This document shows positions 16,964 to 26,320 of a stretch of DNA of 64,000 nt, piece by piece. The notes below the pieces were generated by a model. The model was not told the DNA's origin. It made no database searches and saw nothing but the letters and a program-made list of their open reading frames with translations. Each line of letters starts with the position of its first letter. Position 1 is the first letter of the stretch. The stretch spans positions 2,957,501 through 3,021,500 of the forward strand of contig NZ_CP082333.1 in NCBI RefSeq assembly GCF_019890935.1. The letters run 5' to 3'. The position numbers and the translations under genes were made by a program. The DNA comes from Exiguobacterium acetylicum. Its GTDB lineage: Bacteria; Bacillota; Bacilli; Exiguobacteriales; Exiguobacteriaceae.

Positions 16964-18409
16964 TTAGATCGCTTTTTCATCTTCTTTTGATTCCTGCCAT
17001 GCTTCAAGCGTATCTTTCCCTGGCAAGTTTGGAATCGAGTCCGCATAAAACCGTGGCTCTTTCCCTGCTTTTCGTTGTGTCATGTAATCATCTAGGGCAA
17101 GCTTCGCAATCTTTGCGAGACGGAAAATCGCATACAGATTGACGATCGCCATGAGTCCCATGAAGATGTCCGCTAACGCCCACACGAGACTAGCCGACTC
17201 GACAAGTGAACCGAAGACGATCATGACGAGGACGAGTACGCGGTATGCCATCATGACTTGTTTATTTTCACGGATGAAGTTGATGTTCGATTCACCGTAG
17301 TAGTAGTTTCCGACGACGGAACTAAACGCAAATAGGAAGATGGCGAGTGCCATGAATCCTGTCGCAAATGATCCGACTTGTGATGCAAGTGCGCCCTGTG
17401 CTAAATCAATACCAGCTAAGGCATCTCCATTCGCATCTTTTGTCGGAACCCCACTGACGAGAACGATCATCGCTGTCGCCGAACAGACCATCAATGTATC
17501 GACGAAGACCGCGAATGATTGAATCAAGCCTTGTTTGACCGGGTGAGAGACTTCTGCTGTTGCCGCTGCGTTAGGTGCTGAACCCATACCGGCTTCGTTC
17601 GAGAACAAACCGCGACGAATACCATTCAGAACGGCCGCCCCGATTGCTCCCCCTGCTAACGTCTTAAACTCGAATAATCCTTCTTGGAAAATCAATTTAA
17701 AGACACTTGGTAATACTTCAAGATTCGTCACCATGATATAGAGGGCGATTAAGATATAACCACCTGCCATGATCGGAACCATGAACGAAGCGACTGTCGC
17801 AATACTGCGGACACCGCCAAAAATGATCAGTGCCGTCAAGACGACCAATCCGACCGTAATCCACATCTTATCCACGCCATATTGACTTTGTAGAGAAAGC
17901 GAGATCGTATTCGATTGGACAGAGTTGAAGACAAAACCAAATGAGATCGTGATCAGAACACTAAAGATGATTCCTAACCAACGTTGTCCAAGCGCTTTTT
18001 CCATGTAATAGGCTGGACCACCACGCCATTCTTTTCCGTCACGTACTTTGTAAATCTGAGCAAGCGTACTTTCGACGAATGCTGACGCCGATCCAATCAA
18101 AGCAATTAACCACATCCAGAAGACTGCTCCCGGACCGCCGAGTGCGATTGCAGCCGCTACACCCGCGATGTTTCCGGTACCGACACGTGCTGCCGTACTG
18201 ATCGCGAATGCTTGAAACGGGGAGACACCGTCTTTTCCATCATCTGTCCCTTGGAACAATAAGCGAATCATCTCCGGAATCATCCGGAATTGAACGAATC
18301 GCATCCGAAATGTAAAATAAATGCCTAACACGACGAGTAACGTGATCAATACATTTGTCCATAACAAATCACTGACTCTATTCACTAACGTCATTAATTC
18401 CTTTTCCAT
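16964..18409 (-). CDS. Sodium:alanine (amino acid) symporter, AgcS family
   Basis: 481 residues, about 11 membrane segments. Family signatures: FQAFAISTAARVGTGNIAGV near residue 70, GGPGAVFWMW, and RRGLFSNEAGMGSAPNAAA. It imports alanine or glycine, in B. subtilis AlsT also glutamine, driven by Na+. The ATG after GAGGAG was chosen; an in-frame TTG immediately precedes it. A second, partial AgcS-like gene sits at the right edge of the window. Confidence 0.93.
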   Translation of the reverse strand: MEKELMTLVNRVSDLLWTNVLITLLVVLGIYFTFRMRFVQFRMIPEMIRLLFQGTDDGKDGVSPFQAFAISTAARVGTGNIAGVAAAIALGGPGAVFWMWLIALIGSASAFVESTLAQIYKVRDGKEWRGGPAYYMEKALGQRWLGIIFSVLITISFGFVFNSVQSNTISLSLQSQYGVDKMWITVGLVVLTALIIFGGVRSIATVASFMVPIMAGGYILIALYIMVTNLEVLPSVFKLIFQEGLFEFKTLAGGAIGAAVLNGIRRGLFSNEAGMGSAPNAAATAEVSHPVKQGLIQSFAVFVDTLMVCSATAMIVLVSGVPTKDANGDALAGIDLAQGALASQVGSFATGFMALAIFLFAFSSVVGNYYYGESNINFIRENKQVMMAYRVLVLVMIVFGSLVESASLVWALADIFMGLMAIVNLYAIFRLAKIAKLALDDYMTQRKAGKEPRFYADSIPNLPGKDTLEAWQESKEDEKAI

Positions 18410-18530
18410 CAAATCTCCTCACTTCCATCCATCTTTTCTCTCTATTTGTATGTAAGTTTTTTTCACATGTGATTTATCATACGCAATTTTTTTTGAAAAA
18501 TCAAACTCATCTATACCTCAGATCATAAAA

Positions 18531-18571
18531 AACGTGTCAAACCTCACATCAGATGTCAGGTTTGACACGTT
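18531..18571 (-). terminator. Terminator of the sulfur-transfer fusion gene
   Basis: AACGTGTCAAACCT pairs perfectly with AGGTTTGACACGTT; the loop contains a smaller palindrome CATCAGATG. On the minus strand the stem runs into six T. Confidence 0.88.
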
Positions 18572-18590
18572 CACATAAACAGTTTTTAGA

Positions 18591-21044
18591 TTAGATGAAC
18601 AGATTCAGATTGGCACCGTCCGTTGCACCAAGGTAACTCGCGACACCACCGTAATCAATGCCGTCGAGGAGTTCTTCCTTCTTGATGCCCATGATATCCA
18701 TCGACATCGTGCAGGCGATCATCCGGACACCGGCTGCTTGCGCTTTTGCCATCATCGTCTCGAGTGCATCGACTTGTTTATCCTTCATGACTTTTTTCAT
18801 CATTTTTTGACCGGCGCCTGCCATGTTCATGTTCGAGAGCGGTAACTCCCCGGCATGCTTCGGCATCATCATGCCCATCATCCGTTCAATGCCGGCTTTC
18901 TCGACTGCCGGTGCGTCTGGTTTTCGAATGATATTCAAGCCCCAGAACGTAAAGAACATCGTCACTTGTTTCCCCATCGCTTGTGCACCTTGTGCGATGA
19001 CGAAAGAAGCGAGTGCTTTATCGAGATCACCACTGAAGACGACCATCGTCGCATCATCTGCTGGATTGACTTGAACCGGCGCTGGAGCTGGTGTCTCTCC
19101 TTGCCCTTTTTCAAGCATAACCTCGACGACACCTTGATTCATCTCCGCTGAATGAACTGTGTGACCTAGTTTTTTCGCCCATGCTTGAACGTCTGGTAAG
19201 AATCCTGGGTCCGACGCCTTGACGAAAATTTGCTCGCCGTCCGTCATCTGATCAATTTTTGTTTTCAGCTCTAAGATTGGACCTGGGCACTGTAAGCCGC
19301 ACGTATCGAGCAGCGTCACTTGTTCTGGTGCAGTCTTCGTTGTTGGCTCACGTTTCGTTACCGTCACAGCAGTCTCCTCCTTCGCTTGGCTTCGTGCTTC
19401 TTGATCACGACGCACGACCGACCATGTTTTGTATCCGCCGCTTAAGTTTTTCACATCATAACCGTGTTGTTGCAACAGTTGACTCGCAACATATCCACGT
19501 AATCCGACTTGGCATGTCACATAGATCGTTTGATCCTTCGGCAGATCAGTCAACTTCTCACGTAACGTCGGTAACGAGATATTAATCGATCCCGGAATCG
19601 CGCCTAACTCGTTTTCCGATGGTTCACGGACATCGAGTAATAAGCCACCGTTGGCGACGATCGCATCGATTTCGTGCCAATGAACGTTCGCACTGTCACC
19701 AAGCACGATGTTCGACGCAATATATCCTGCCATGTTGACCGGATCTTTTGCTGAACTATATGGCGGTGCATATGATAGTTCGAGATCTGGTAGATCAAGC
19801 ACTGTCAATCCACCTTTAATCGCTGTCGCGAGGACATCGATTCGTTTCTCGACACCTGTCATGCCGATTGCCTGCGCTCCGTAGATCGTTCCTTCGATTG
19901 GATCAAACAGTAGCTTCATCGAAATCGGACTCGCCCCTGGGTAGTATCCCGCATGAGATCCCGGGTGGAGATGCACGGCTTCATAACGAAGACCGAGCTG
20001 ACGCAACCGTTTTTCATTGTTACCGGTCGAAGCGACCGTCAAATCAAAGACTTTTGCTACCGCTGTTCCGAGTGTGCCACTGTACCGAACGTCGCGTCCA
20101 GCGATGATGTCAGCAACGAGGCGTCCTTGACGGTTTGCCGGCCACGCGAGTGGAACGTGTGTCGCTTCCTTCGTGATATAATCTTTAACTTCAATCGCGT
20201 CACCAATCGCAAAGATCGATGGATCGGATGTCCGCAATTGATCGTCGACTTGAATCGTCTGTTTGATGCCAAGTGTTAAACCAGCATCTGCTGCGAGCGT
20301 ACTCTCCGGTGCAACACCAATTGATAAGATATTCATCTCTGTTTCGATCACGCGTCCGCTTGTCAGGACGACGCGGCGACCTGCCTCTTCAAAACGAGCG
20401 ACACCATCTTCTAGAATCAACTCGACGCCTTTCGCACGCAGATGTTCATGAACGATGGCTGCCATTTCCGGGTCGACCGGAGCCATGACTTGATCCGCCA
20501 TCTCGACGAGGGTGACGTGCGCCCCACGTTCGACGAGGTTTTCTGCCATTTCGAGACCGATGAATCCTCCACCGATGACGACTGCCCGCTCTGGACGCGT
20601 CGTATCGACGTATTCCCGCATCCGGTCCGTATCCGGAATGTTCCGTAACGTAAAGACGTTTGTTGCATCTTCAAGTCCTGGAATGTTTGGACGGATCGGT
20701 TTTGCGCCTGGAGAAAGAATCAGATGATCATACGATTCATCGTATTCTTCACCCGTTTCGACGTTGCGGATCGTGACCGTCTTCGCTTCACGGTTGATCC
20801 GAATCGCTTCCGACAAATTGCGGACATCTAAATTAAACCGCGCGTGCATGCCTTCTGGCGTTTGGACGAGTAATTTATTGCGATCCTTGATAACGTCTCC
20901 GATATAGTAAGGCAGTCCGCAGTTCGCGAACGAAATCTCTTTTCCACGCTCGAGTAAAATGATTTCAGCCGTTTCGTCAATCCGGCGCAGTCGCGCTGCT
21001 GCCGTGGCGCCGCCTGCGACGCCGCCTACGATGATCGTTTTCAT
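18591..21044 (-). CDS. CoA-disulfide/persulfide reductase fused to rhodanese, TusA-like and DsrE-like domains
   Basis: 817 residues from the ATG MKTIIVGGVAGG (AAGGAGG upstream). Order: FAD/NADH-dependent reductase (1-450) with redox Cys42 in FANCGLPYYIGD; rhodanese (about 470-555) with active-site Cys in YVTCQVGLRGY; TusA/SirA-like sulfur carrier (about 590-660) with TCGLQCPGPILE; DsrE/F-like domain (about 680-817) with MIACTMSMDIMG. The first two domains are the CdrA-RHD type that reduces CoA disulfide or persulfide with NADH; the others carry persulfide sulfur. The fusion probably detoxifies or relays reactive sulfur species. The upstream palindrome suggests repression by a CsoR/CstR-type sensor. 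Confidence 0.93.
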   Translation of the reverse strand: MKTIIVGGVAGGATAAARLRRIDETAEIILLERGKEISFANCGLPYYIGDVIKDRNKLLVQTPEGMHARFNLDVRNLSEAIRINREAKTVTIRNVETGEEYDESYDHLILSPGAKPIRPNIPGLEDATNVFTLRNIPDTDRMREYVDTTRPERAVVIGGGFIGLEMAENLVERGAHVTLVEMADQVMAPVDPEMAAIVHEHLRAKGVELILEDGVARFEEAGRRVVLTSGRVIETEMNILSIGVAPESTLAADAGLTLGIKQTIQVDDQLRTSDPSIFAIGDAIEVKDYITKEATHVPLAWPANRQGRLVADIIAGRDVRYSGTLGTAVAKVFDLTVASTGNNEKRLRQLGLRYEAVHLHPGSHAGYYPGASPISMKLLFDPIEGTIYGAQAIGMTGVEKRIDVLATAIKGGLTVLDLPDLELSYAPPYSSAKDPVNMAGYIASNIVLGDSANVHWHEIDAIVANGGLLLDVREPSENELGAIPGSINISLPTLREKLTDLPKDQTIYVTCQVGLRGYVASQLLQQHGYDVKNLSGGYKTWSVVRRDQEARSQAKEETAVTVTKREPTTKTAPEQVTLLDTCGLQCPGPILELKTKIDQMTDGEQIFVKASDPGFLPDVQAWAKKLGHTVHSAEMNQGVVEVMLEKGQGETPAPAPVQVNPADDATMVVFSGDLDKALASFVIAQGAQAMGKQVTMFFTFWGLNIIRKPDAPAVEKAGIERMMGMMMPKHAGELPLSNMNMAGAGQKMMKKVMKDKQVDALETMMAKAQAAGVRMIACTMSMDIMGIKKEELLDGIDYGGVASYLGATDGANLNLFI

Positions 21045-21079
21045 CTGATGATTCCTCCTTGAATTTCTATCTGTCACCT

Positions 21080-21108
21080 AATATACCCTGTTAGGTATGT
21101 CATTTCAA
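21080..21108 (-). promoter_or_regulatory. Promoter with CstR/CsoR-like operator for the sulfur-transfer fusion gene
   Basis: On the minus strand TTGAAA and TATATT are separated by exactly 17 bases. The inverted repeat ATACC-N6-GGTAT (21083-21098) fills the spacer and touches the -10. Known CstR sites in staphylococcal persulfide-response operons have the form ATACC...GGTAT. No csoR/cstR gene lies in the window. Confidence 0.65.
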
Positions 21109-21244
21109 GTCAATTGCTCGTAGATTCACAAACAAGACATATCTCTGCTCTTTTGTATTTTCTTCCTATCTTAACGGACATTAGTTGCAATTCCTTCTGA
21201 AATGCTTGAAACTGAATTTATAGTATATAAAGGGGGATTTTGCA

Positions 21245-21772
21245 ATGGACCAGGAACGTAACTCGAACGAATCAAACGAGAACAATAAAGTGACACCGAT
21301 TCACCAAGATCGTCAACCCGAAACAAACGAACAAGGAATCGCGCCACAACAGCAACAACACTTGGAAGCATTCCAAGCTTTCCTCGTTGAAAAAGGCATT
21401 CCAATGGAAGCACGTGAGAATGAGACACACGTCTTCTTCATGACACAAGAAAAAACACCTGCAGGAGCAGAACCGATGATGATGATCGTCTTCAGTAAGA
21501 CGACGACAGATGTCGAATTGTTCGCTCGTACGGTGACACACGTACCAGACGGTGTCGAGGATCTCCCGATTCTGAACGCCATCAATGACTTCAACCAAGA
21601 ATTCAAATACTTCCGCGTCGTTCTCGACAGCGACCGTGATGTCACGATCGCATCAACGATCGATCTTGATCACGGCTTCAACCCAGCTGCGATCTTCGGA
21701 CATTCTGTCATGATGTTCCAAGCATCAGACGAAGTCTACACGTATTTGACAAAACTGTACGAACAGTTCTAA
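21245..21772 (+). CDS. YbjN-domain protein
   Basis: 175 residues. A 40-residue polar, Gln/Asn-rich N-terminus is followed by a compact alpha/beta domain with FQAFLVEKGIPMEAREN, FARTVTHVPDGV, AINDFNQEFKYFRVVLD and a hydrophobic end; this pattern resembles YbjN/type III chaperone-like folds. The family binds partner proteins; the role is unknown. AAAGGGGGA with 7-base spacing supports the start. Single gene followed by a terminator. Confidence 0.65.
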   Translation: MDQERNSNESNENNKVTPIHQDRQPETNEQGIAPQQQQHLEAFQAFLVEKGIPMEARENETHVFFMTQEKTPAGAEPMMMIVFSKTTTDVELFARTVTHVPDGVEDLPILNAINDFNQEFKYFRVVLDSDRDVTIASTIDLDHGFNPAAIFGHSVMMFQASDEVYTYLTKLYEQF

Positions 21773-21783
21773 TTTCTCATTTT

Positions 21784-21820
21784 AAAACGGCTTTGGAGCC
21801 CTGCTCCGAAGCCGTTTTTT
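21784..21820 (+). terminator. Terminator after the YbjN-domain gene
   Basis: AAAACGGCTTTGGAG and CTCCGAAGCCGTTTT pair with one T-G pair, followed by seven T; it separates this gene from the iron-regulated operon. Confidence 0.9.
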
Positions 21821-21834
21821 TCTTTAAAGTTCAA

Positions 21835-21863
21835 TTGACAATGAGAATTATTCTCGCTATAGT
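21835..21863 (+). promoter_or_regulatory. Fur-boxed promoter of the FTR1/glycan operon
   Basis: TTGACA (21835-21840), a 17-base spacer and TATAGT (21858-21863). The spacer contains a 7-1-7 palindrome TGAGAAT-T-ATTCTCG (21842-21856), close to the Fur consensus TGATAAT-N-ATTATCA. A bound repressor would block polymerase, so the operon should be derepressed under iron limitation. PerR or Zur sites have related sequences, but Fur fits best with the FTR1 gene downstream. Confidence 0.8.
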
Positions 21864-21928
21864 TAGATTTGTGAAAACGACTACATGACGGAAAACGTCT
21901 TATTAATTCTTCTGGGGGAATCACGATT

Positions 21929-23113
21929 ATGAAAAAACGTTTAAAAGTAGCTTCGATCTTCATGGTAGCCGGTATCTTGGCTGCCTGCGGTTCGAATGAA
22001 ACGGATACGACTGCACCGAAAAAAGAGAAAACGGAACAGTCGACCGAAACTAAATCAGCAGATGCGGGGATCGCTGCAACGACACTGACAGATGAATTGA
22101 CGATCTTCAGCTCAATCAAAACAGAACTCGACAAAGCAAAAGAAGGACAAGCGATCGATTGGAAGATGGTCACGACAAGTTATGAATCGAAACTAAAAGG
22201 TGGTGTCGAGACGACAGCACCAGAAATCGAACAAGTCATCCAGTCTGCTTTAGCAGGTGTAGATGCGAAGGATCTCGATGAGAACATCGCTCGTCAACTC
22301 GTGGATAAAGGTCTACAATCGTATTTCTATAAATTACAAAAAGCAACACAAGCAAAAGCTGAAGAAGCACTCGTAGCTGGTAAACCGGAAGCTGCAACGG
22401 AAGCACTCAAGGACGTGGAAGCGATGGCGAAGACCGTCTTCATTCCGACAGCTGAAAAACGGGACGCGAGCTACGGCTTCAAAAACGAAGACGCCATCGC
22501 TCAAGCGATCACATCAGGTCTTTCAGCTCAGCAAGAAGCCATCGACGCGAAAGAAATCGGTGACTTCAATGTTGCGAAACAAGTAACGGATAAATCGATT
22601 TATCGTTCCTTCTATTTAGCTGCACTCGGTTATGCACAAAAAATCGAGGATGGCGTCAAAGCCGGTACGGACGAAAAAGAATTACAAATGGAGCAGGCAG
22701 AGGGATATGGCTTCCTCCTCGCGATCGAAGAATCATTAGCGGGCGGAGACGAAGAAGCTGTCAAAACGCTGAAAGAGCGCTATGATTTCTCGAAAACAAA
22801 ACCAGCTGATGTCTCTTACAAAGAAATCGAAGGATTGTTCGCAAAAGCGTTGACGGAAAAAGTCGACGGGTATCATGAAGAGGCACAAGAAGCGATCGAG
22901 AAGAAAGACGTCGATACAGCACGTGCCGAAGCAATGGAAGCGAACATGTTCGTCGTTGCGATGAAACCGACGCTTGAGAATCGTCTTGGCAAGGACAAAG
23001 CAGCGCAAGTCGCAAAAGACGCAAACGAATGGTTCGCACTCGTCGAAAAAGGCGACGTCAAGGCTGAAACGACAGGTGAACGGATTACAGACGCACTCGA
23101 ACCACTTAACTAA
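21929..23113 (+). CDS. Helical lipoprotein, first gene of the Fur-boxed operon
   Basis: 394 residues. Lipoprotein signal ends ILAACGSN (Cys20), then a polar linker and an acidic, almost entirely helical body. There are related segments such as DKGLQSYFYKLQKATQAKAEEAL and DKSIYRSFYLAALGYAQKIE followed by a glutamate-rich MEQAEGYGFLLAIEES, so internal duplication is likely. The layout recalls the extracytoplasmic helical domain attached to many FTR1 iron permeases, or EfeO/EfeM lipoproteins; I cannot prove either. Expected at the outer face of the membrane, possibly binding iron through acidic helices. GGGGGAA lies 8 bases from the ATG. No terminator before the next gene. Confidence 0.75.
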   Translation: MKKRLKVASIFMVAGILAACGSNETDTTAPKKEKTEQSTETKSADAGIAATTLTDELTIFSSIKTELDKAKEGQAIDWKMVTTSYESKLKGGVETTAPEIEQVIQSALAGVDAKDLDENIARQLVDKGLQSYFYKLQKATQAKAEEALVAGKPEAATEALKDVEAMAKTVFIPTAEKRDASYGFKNEDAIAQAITSGLSAQQEAIDAKEIGDFNVAKQVTDKSIYRSFYLAALGYAQKIEDGVKAGTDEKELQMEQAEGYGFLLAIEESLAGGDEEAVKTLKERYDFSKTKPADVSYKEIEGLFAKALTEKVDGYHEEAQEAIEKKDVDTARAEAMEANMFVVAMKPTLENRLGKDKAAQVAKDANEWFALVEKGDVKAETTGERITDALEPLN

Positions 23114-23139
23114 GAAGGAAATGGAAACGGAGGGATAAG

Positions 23140-24051
23140 ATGAATATCGGAATCACAGGAGGTGCCGGCTTCATTGGCGCCGCCCTCGCCCTCCGGCTCC
23201 AGCAGCACCATACCGTCCATGTCCTTGATGCTTTCACGGACTACTATGATGTCCAGTTAAAAGAAGAACGAGCAGATGAACTAAGACGTGCCGGTGTTAC
23301 CGTTACGACGGGTGACGTTCATCACGATCTCGACGCCTGGATGGAGAGGTCGTTCGACGCTGTCTTTCATCTCGCAGCACTTCCTGGTGTTCCGCGCTCG
23401 CTCGAAGAACCGCATCACTATATTCGTGAGGACATCGATATGACGGTGACCTTGTTAGAAGCCGCAAAAAGACATGGCATGCCGCATGTCTTTTTCGCGT
23501 CTTCTTCTTCCGTTTACGGGGAGCAGACAGGTCCACTGAAAGAGGAACAGGCAACAGGACACGTCGCCAGTCCTTATGCGGCAGCCAAGTATAGTGCCGA
23601 AAGCTTTTGCCATGCTTATGCTCATTTATATGATGTAAACGTGACGCTGTTTCGCTTCTTTACGGTCTATGGTCCATCGGGTCGTCCCGATATGGCGCTG
23701 TTTCGTTTCATTGAACAGGCATTACGCGGAGAGACACTCACCGTCTTCGGTGATCCAATCCGTGACTTCACGTATATCGATGACATCACCCGTGGAATGG
23801 AACAGGCGTTGCTGGCTCGTGCAGTCGGGACGTATAACCTCGGTGCGAATCAGCCGGTCTCCGTCCGCACGCTAGCTGAACGGATCGGTCAACGGTTTGA
23901 TGTGCCTGTGCAGACTCAAACTGCACGACGCGGAGACGTGACGATGACATGGAGTGATACGACGGCAGCACAGAAAGCCTTCGGTTACCAACCGTCAATC
24001 GAGATCGATGTTGGACTGGAGCAGGTGATCACGTGGCATCAAAACCGCTGA
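23140..24051 (+). CDS. NAD-dependent sugar-nucleotide epimerase/dehydratase (extended SDR)
   Basis: 303 residues. Rossmann motif GGAGFIGAALA at 7-17; catalytic serine and YAAAK in SSSSVYGEQTGP and SPYAAAKYSAE; substrate segment GDPIRDFTYIDD. Closest in layout to UDP-glucuronate 4-epimerase or UDP-glucose 4-epimerase. It would supply an activated sugar to the glycosyltransferases of the same operon. CGGAGGG precedes the ATG, 26 bases after the lipoprotein stop. The exact sugar cannot be read. Confidence 0.88.
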   Translation: MNIGITGGAGFIGAALALRLQQHHTVHVLDAFTDYYDVQLKEERADELRRAGVTVTTGDVHHDLDAWMERSFDAVFHLAALPGVPRSLEEPHHYIREDIDMTVTLLEAAKRHGMPHVFFASSSSVYGEQTGPLKEEQATGHVASPYAAAKYSAESFCHAYAHLYDVNVTLFRFFTVYGPSGRPDMALFRFIEQALRGETLTVFGDPIRDFTYIDDITRGMEQALLARAVGTYNLGANQPVSVRTLAERIGQRFDVPVQTQTARRGDVTMTWSDTTAAQKAFGYQPSIEIDVGLEQVITWHQNR

Positions 24052-24887
24052 TTCGAACGTTTCTGTACCTGACGCTTACCGGACTTGTCATCTTTTTACT
24101 GCTCCGTTTTTTCTTGGAGTTACCGGTTTCGTATCGGTACATTGAAGCTTTATTCAAGAGTCCGTGGACGATCCTTGCGACCTTGACGTATGCGATCGCC
24201 TTTTATTTACGGGCGGTCGCCTGGCGCCGCGCCGATGCAAAACGTGCACCGACCGCTGTATACCTGTCGAGCCTGTATCTCGGACTGACGATCAATCATC
24301 TCTCACCGGTCAAACTGGGAGAGATGATCCGACTCGTGACGGCGAGAGCCGTCGGAAGTCCATGGAAGCAGACGAGCGCGATCTTCGTCTTACAACGAAG
24401 TATTGACTTGATCGTTCTGTGTACCTTCATTTTGATCGGTTGGTTGTTTCACCCGATCGTCTTGCTCGTCGCGCTCCTTGCGACCGCGTTATTGTTCGTG
24501 TTACGCCGACATGTTCCGCATCTCCCATCGCTCGTTCTGTTCGGAACGCTCGCTTGGACCGTCGAGGCTCTCGCCGTCTTCCTCCTCTTGCACGGAGCCG
24601 GTATCGATGTGTCTTTCCCGACGACATTGATCGCGATGAGTGCCGGTGTCCTGTCTGGTGTGATTCAATTCACGCCGGGTGGACTCGGTACGTACGAACT
24701 CGCGATGGGTACGGTGTTACGGCAAGCCGGTGTTGCTCATGCGTACGATGTTGCCTTGATGACGCACTTCTTTAAATATGCCTTTGCTTTTCTCATCCCG
24801 CTGTACGTTCTCATTCGGCATCCGGCTACACTTCGGTTGTTGGTTCGTCAGCTCAAATACACTGATTGGAAAGGAGGAAGACGATGA
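24033..24887 (+). CDS. UPF0104/LPG-synthase-TM-like membrane protein (flippase-like)
   Basis: 284 residues, 7-8 membrane segments. Family motifs: SPVKLGEMIRLVTAR in the first half and FTPGGLGTYELAMGTVL near the end. The family covers the membrane half of MprF and AglD-type proteins, and flippase-like proteins often found with lipid-linked sugar genes. A role in moving a lipid-linked sugar across the membrane is inferred from context only. The start is GTG, overlapping the epimerase gene by 19 bases; its end overlaps the next gene as ATGA. Confidence 0.85.
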   Translation: MASKPLIRTFLYLTLTGLVIFLLLRFFLELPVSYRYIEALFKSPWTILATLTYAIAFYLRAVAWRRADAKRAPTAVYLSSLYLGLTINHLSPVKLGEMIRLVTARAVGSPWKQTSAIFVLQRSIDLIVLCTFILIGWLFHPIVLLVALLATALLFVLRRHVPHLPSLVLFGTLAWTVEALAVFLLLHGAGIDVSFPTTLIAMSAGVLSGVIQFTPGGLGTYELAMGTVLRQAGVAHAYDVALMTHFFKYAFAFLIPLYVLIRHPATLRLLVRQLKYTDWKGGRR

Positions 24888-26320
24888 AAAGTGCTTCTCG
24901 CTTTGAAAAAGTCGCAGCACGCGCCTGGAACTTACTCAATGAAGGAAAACCCTTCACACCCATTTTTACGATCGGCGTCTTTTTGACGTACGCCTTATGG
25001 ACGCAGATGCCACTCGCAGAAGCTGGTCTTGGTTTCATCGTGACGCTTCCTTTGTTTATCTTGCTTTGGCGTTATGATTTTCCGTTATTTTTACGAAATT
25101 ACCTTTGGATTCCAGTCATCGTTTGGCTGTTCCTTCGGGGTACGAATGCAGATTATTTACCTTTGTTCGCCTATGGCGCAGGTCTCTATTTCTTCTTTAC
25201 GATATTTTTCTGGGGGACAATCTATTATCATCTCCGGATCGGAACGCGCTGGACGAACTTCACGCGCTTTTGGAAACTCGTTCTAAAGAATAGTGATTCG
25301 ACAAGTGGTAACGCGCAGGAGCAACTGCCTAAGGTTGCTCTGTTGCTCATGTACTGGTGGACGGCAAGTGACGCGTCGACACTCGACATGACGTTCATCT
25401 GGTTCCCAATTGGTCTATTCGTCTTTGCATGGATCCTGCATCACTACCTGTTCGACTGGAAACCGAAGTTGCCCGAGGCAATGACGGTAGATGCCAATCT
25501 TCCGACTTCAGAAAAAGTCTATGTCCTGATTGTCGACGGGATGCGTAAAGATCGCTACATGGCAGCAAACACGCCGTTCCTCGAGCGATTGCGTCAGGAA
25601 GGAACGGAATATACGAATATGGAGACGGTTTACCCTGCCCGGACCGTCGTCTGCTTCAGTTCGATGTTCACCGGTGCTCGTCCGGAAGATCACGGCATTC
25701 ATTCGAACATGGTCTGGAATACGACCGGCGTTAAAACGGATACCGTCTTCGATCGCCTCCGTGCCGTTGATAAGTCAGGAAAAATCCTTGGTATCGCACA
25801 CCTTGTCGATGCGTTCGGTTCAACTGACGTACGGACCGTCACGGCAGTCATGCATAACGATGTTGCGGATCGAAATATCGTAGAGCGTGCCAAACAAATC
25901 GTCCATGAAGAGGATCCGGATCTGCTCGCGATTCAGTTGATTGGAACGGATCAAACAGGACACAGTCGAGGCACTCTCTATTCCGAGTATGTCGAAAAAA
26001 TCGAGGAAGCGGATGCGCTCCTTTCCGAGTTTTGTGAGGAGCTCGATCGCCTTGGTAAACTCGAGGATGCGACACTCATCGTCATGGCGGATCACGGTCA
26101 AGCGGACGGAATCGGTGGACACGGTCACTTGGATGAAGGCGAACGGTTCGTCCCGTTCTGGATGTATGGTAAGAACGTTCATGCCGGTCTAAAAGTCGAT
26201 ACGCACCGTCATATCCTGTCACTCGGACCGACGATCACCAAAATCCTAGGGGCAGACATCCCGCACGATAGCCGCGGTGTGCTATTGACAGAAGCGTTCA
26301 AGGAGGCGAAGTCTAAATGA
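24884..26320 (+). CDS. Membrane-anchored alkaline-phosphatase-superfamily hydrolase (phosphodiesterase type)
   Basis: 478 residues from the ATG with GGAGG 5-6 bases upstream; an earlier TTG lacks a ribosome site. Residues about 22-190 hold several membrane segments. The C-terminal half is a metal-dependent domain: VDGMRKDRYM, nucleophile threonine in PARTVVCFSSMF, GTDQTGHSRG, MADHGQADGIGGHGH. The two-metal residues of nucleotide pyrophosphatase/phosphodiesterases are present. It may act on a lipid-linked sugar phosphate or modify an extracellular glycan; the substrate is unknown. Overlaps its neighbours on both sides by four bases. Confidence 0.85.
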   Translation: MKSASRFEKVAARAWNLLNEGKPFTPIFTIGVFLTYALWTQMPLAEAGLGFIVTLPLFILLWRYDFPLFLRNYLWIPVIVWLFLRGTNADYLPLFAYGAGLYFFFTIFFWGTIYYHLRIGTRWTNFTRFWKLVLKNSDSTSGNAQEQLPKVALLLMYWWTASDASTLDMTFIWFPIGLFVFAWILHHYLFDWKPKLPEAMTVDANLPTSEKVYVLIVDGMRKDRYMAANTPFLERLRQEGTEYTNMETVYPARTVVCFSSMFTGARPEDHGIHSNMVWNTTGVKTDTVFDRLRAVDKSGKILGIAHLVDAFGSTDVRTVTAVMHNDVADRNIVERAKQIVHEEDPDLLAIQLIGTDQTGHSRGTLYSEYVEKIEEADALLSEFCEELDRLGKLEDATLIVMADHGQADGIGGHGHLDEGERFVPFWMYGKNVHAGLKVDTHRHILSLGPTITKILGADIPHDSRGVLLTEAFKEAKSK

